Made by a program: the position numbers and the translations under genes. A stretch of DNA of 64,000 nt from the NCBI RefSeq assembly GCF_021155775.2, contig NC_060232.1:10452251-10516250 (forward strand). The letters run 5' to 3'. Under the pieces are notes generated by a model. The model was not told the DNA's origin, ran no database searches, and saw only the letters and a program-made list of their open reading frames with translations. Numbering within the stretch: position 1 is the stretch's first letter; every line of letters starts with the position of its first letter. The DNA is from Neodiprion pinetum. Its lineage: Eukaryota; Arthropoda; Insecta; Hymenoptera; Diprionidae. Positions 62,310 to 64,000 of the stretch are shown here, piece after piece.

Positions 62310-62600
62310 ATTTTAGTAAATTAAATGGTTCCCATTGCGATAATGGTTAGAATATTTTCGGAATTACGCAAAAATTTCGTGTGTAAAGTAACTATGTATT
62401 TACTGTGATGACGTAGTTGGCGATGATAAGTCAGTTTGTTTGTTTAATTATTTTTTTTTTTTTTAACCAATCCAGGTCTTGTTGATATCGATTTATCGTT
62501 GCGAATTATAGCTGTGATTACAAGAAAATATAGATCGAGTGACCATAATTAAAAAGAACAGTAACAAATGTAAATTAGATTTTCCGATTACGGCTACAAA
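62310..62600 (+). mobile_element. Family A element, old diverged copy
   Basis: Family blocks appear in order with many changes: ACGAGAGAATTTTAGTA, GTTAGAATATTTTCGGAATTACG, CAGTTTGTTTG, TATCGTTGCG, GATTACAAGAAAATATAGATC, GTGACCATAATTAAAAAGAACAGTAAC, TTTTCCGATTACGGCTACAAAACTA. The right end is lost in an A-rich run. Confidence 0.55.
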
Positions 62601-63384
62601 ACTAGAAGAGAAAAAAAAAAAAAACAAAAAGAAACAAAAGGTGTATCCTGATAAAATAATTTTGCCTCCAATCTGAATTGCAATTTCCCAAATTTTACTG
62701 AATTTAATTTTTGTCAAAATGTGCAGGATCCAGAATTTTTGAAAAAATCATTGTTATCCGCAATCTAAAATCTGAGTGATTGAATCTGAAGATCTTTTAC
62801 TGGCAATAATCGAGGCTTAAGTGAGAAAAAGAAAAGAAGGTTTTACTCCAGTTTATAAATTTTCGATCAGCGATGAATAAAGAATTGTATTTCTTTTTCA
62901 AAATTTAATAATCCCTCTGAAAATGTTTCGCACGACAGGCGAGAGGAATTAGAAATTTGGTTTTCGAGGTGCTTCAGAGGGCGTAATATTAACGGCTTGA
63001 ATTTTGATGGCCGGTCGTTAAAAGTTAAAGGCTGCAGAATCCGCAAGGCTTCTGTTCGTGGCGTGAGACGAGTTAACGCAGTTATAATGAGATTTTTAGG
63101 CTCAATCAGGAGGCGGAGAAACGCGGGTTCAAAGAGCTCGAAAGCCCAGCCCAAAGAAGCGGTAGAATGAAGACACGCATACCGAACTGATTTACACAGA
63201 GCGCAAACGATGTGTAGACTTGTCGTTCTACGCCGAACTCAACAAGTTCCTAGCATGGCGTAGACTCGATAAATTTATCTTTGATACAGCTTTCGAAATT
63301 CCTACCCCCTTTGTTGCAGCCTGACTGCAAAATAGTTAGGCCAAGGTCCGATGGAACAGAAAAATAGCTGAATGTGGAAACGCA
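62601..63384. other. Gene-less stretch
   Basis: No gene or repeat family recognised. A minus-strand frame of 95 codons at 62867-63154 has no recognisable content. Confidence 0.35.
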
Positions 63385-63796
63385 CACTGAGAGAAATTTT
63401 TAGTCTCTAGGTATTTTCATTTTTTAACACAACCGAAAAATATAGTTCTAGGTAGAAAATGAAAATTAGTTTTCTAGCTGTTACCGGGAAGTCTAGTATC
63501 CGTTACTGTTCTTTTTCATTACGATCACTGTCACTATATTTTCTTGTAACTGTTCCGAAAATTTAATGCTTGTGCAACAATAAAATGAATTTAAAGCCTT
63601 ATTTAACTAAAAAAGTAGAGTAAACCTGACAAACTGATTTTGCGTTGCAATTACCAAAAATGGATCGACGATAGCGCAAAATGGTTACGCGTACCTCGTT
63701 TTTCGTAATCCCATCAATATTCAAACAGTTCTTTTGACGATACCCGTCTTACTGAATTTTTCCAATTACTATATCAAATGAAATTTCTGCTCAGTG
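63385..63796 (-). mobile_element. Family A element, near-complete, reverse orientation, CA flanks
   Basis: The 412 bp copy reads CACTGAGAGAAATTTTTAG at the left and GAAATTTCTGCTCAGTG at the right. A short deletion lies near the left end (after TAGTCTCTAGG). Both flanking dinucleotides are CA, which in element orientation equals the TG/TG of the copy at 59837. Confidence 0.85.
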
Positions 63797-64000
63797 CACA
63801 ATGTGAAGAAACGTAAAAGCTTATCATTCGTAAAAAATTATTATTCGTTGTAAAACGAGCTTCTGTGTTCTCTCTTGAACGTATCACGCAATCTACAAAC
63901 CTGTCGTGAGTTCAGCGGCGTTACGGGTGGAAAAAAAAATTCCATCTTTTACGGGGTGTACAAATTTTCTCACCAATTCGAAAGCTCGACGATATTCATG

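Overview
The window reads as nuclear DNA of an insect. It is mostly AT-rich non-coding sequence with many CpG dinucleotides, long introns with GT/AG splice sites, abundant simple repeats and several families of short non-autonomous DNA transposons. The one gene identified with confidence encodes an arthropod-type Golgi mannosidase. High CpG content together with TTAA-flanked miniature elements would suit a hymenopteran, but that is inference. There are no operons, phage, CRISPR arrays or bacterial-type signals.

The recognised gene lies on the minus strand: class I alpha-1,2-mannosidase (GH47, Golgi IA type). Coding exon 1 (18802 down to 18449) carries the start codon, a short cytosolic tail, the signal-anchor helix and the stem. 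Exon 2 (13746 down to 13531) begins the catalytic domain. The two join in phase 0 across a 4.7 kb intron to restore the family's conserved KVKE-MMKHAWDNY junction. All later exons, including most active-site residues, must lie beyond the left edge, so positions 1-13530 are presumed to be intron 2.

To the right of the gene, 18.8-64 kb has no coding sequence I can name. A probable plus-strand internal exon of an unrecognised protein sits at 57365-57653. A 224-codon ORF at 41191-41865, a minus-strand open frame at 21403-21693 and a GC-rich island at 42.34-42.78 kb are weaker candidates.

The richest content is repetitive. Family A is a roughly 400-430 bp element with ends CACTGAGA...TCTCAGTG and dinucleotide target duplications; it has five near-complete copies, one internally deleted copy, one truncated copy and three old diverged copies. 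There is also a 639 bp foldback element with inverted arms of about 265 bp (6474-7112), a TTAA-flanked element (12811-13406) related to an inverted-repeat element at 43.4-43.9 kb, two other TIR elements (27.4 and 28.0 kb), a hairpin of GCGCATGCGC motifs (36.4 kb) and a nested repeat array that stays open as protein (45.1-45.5 kb). I saw no clearly novel biological system; the transposon structures are the parts most worth a second look.
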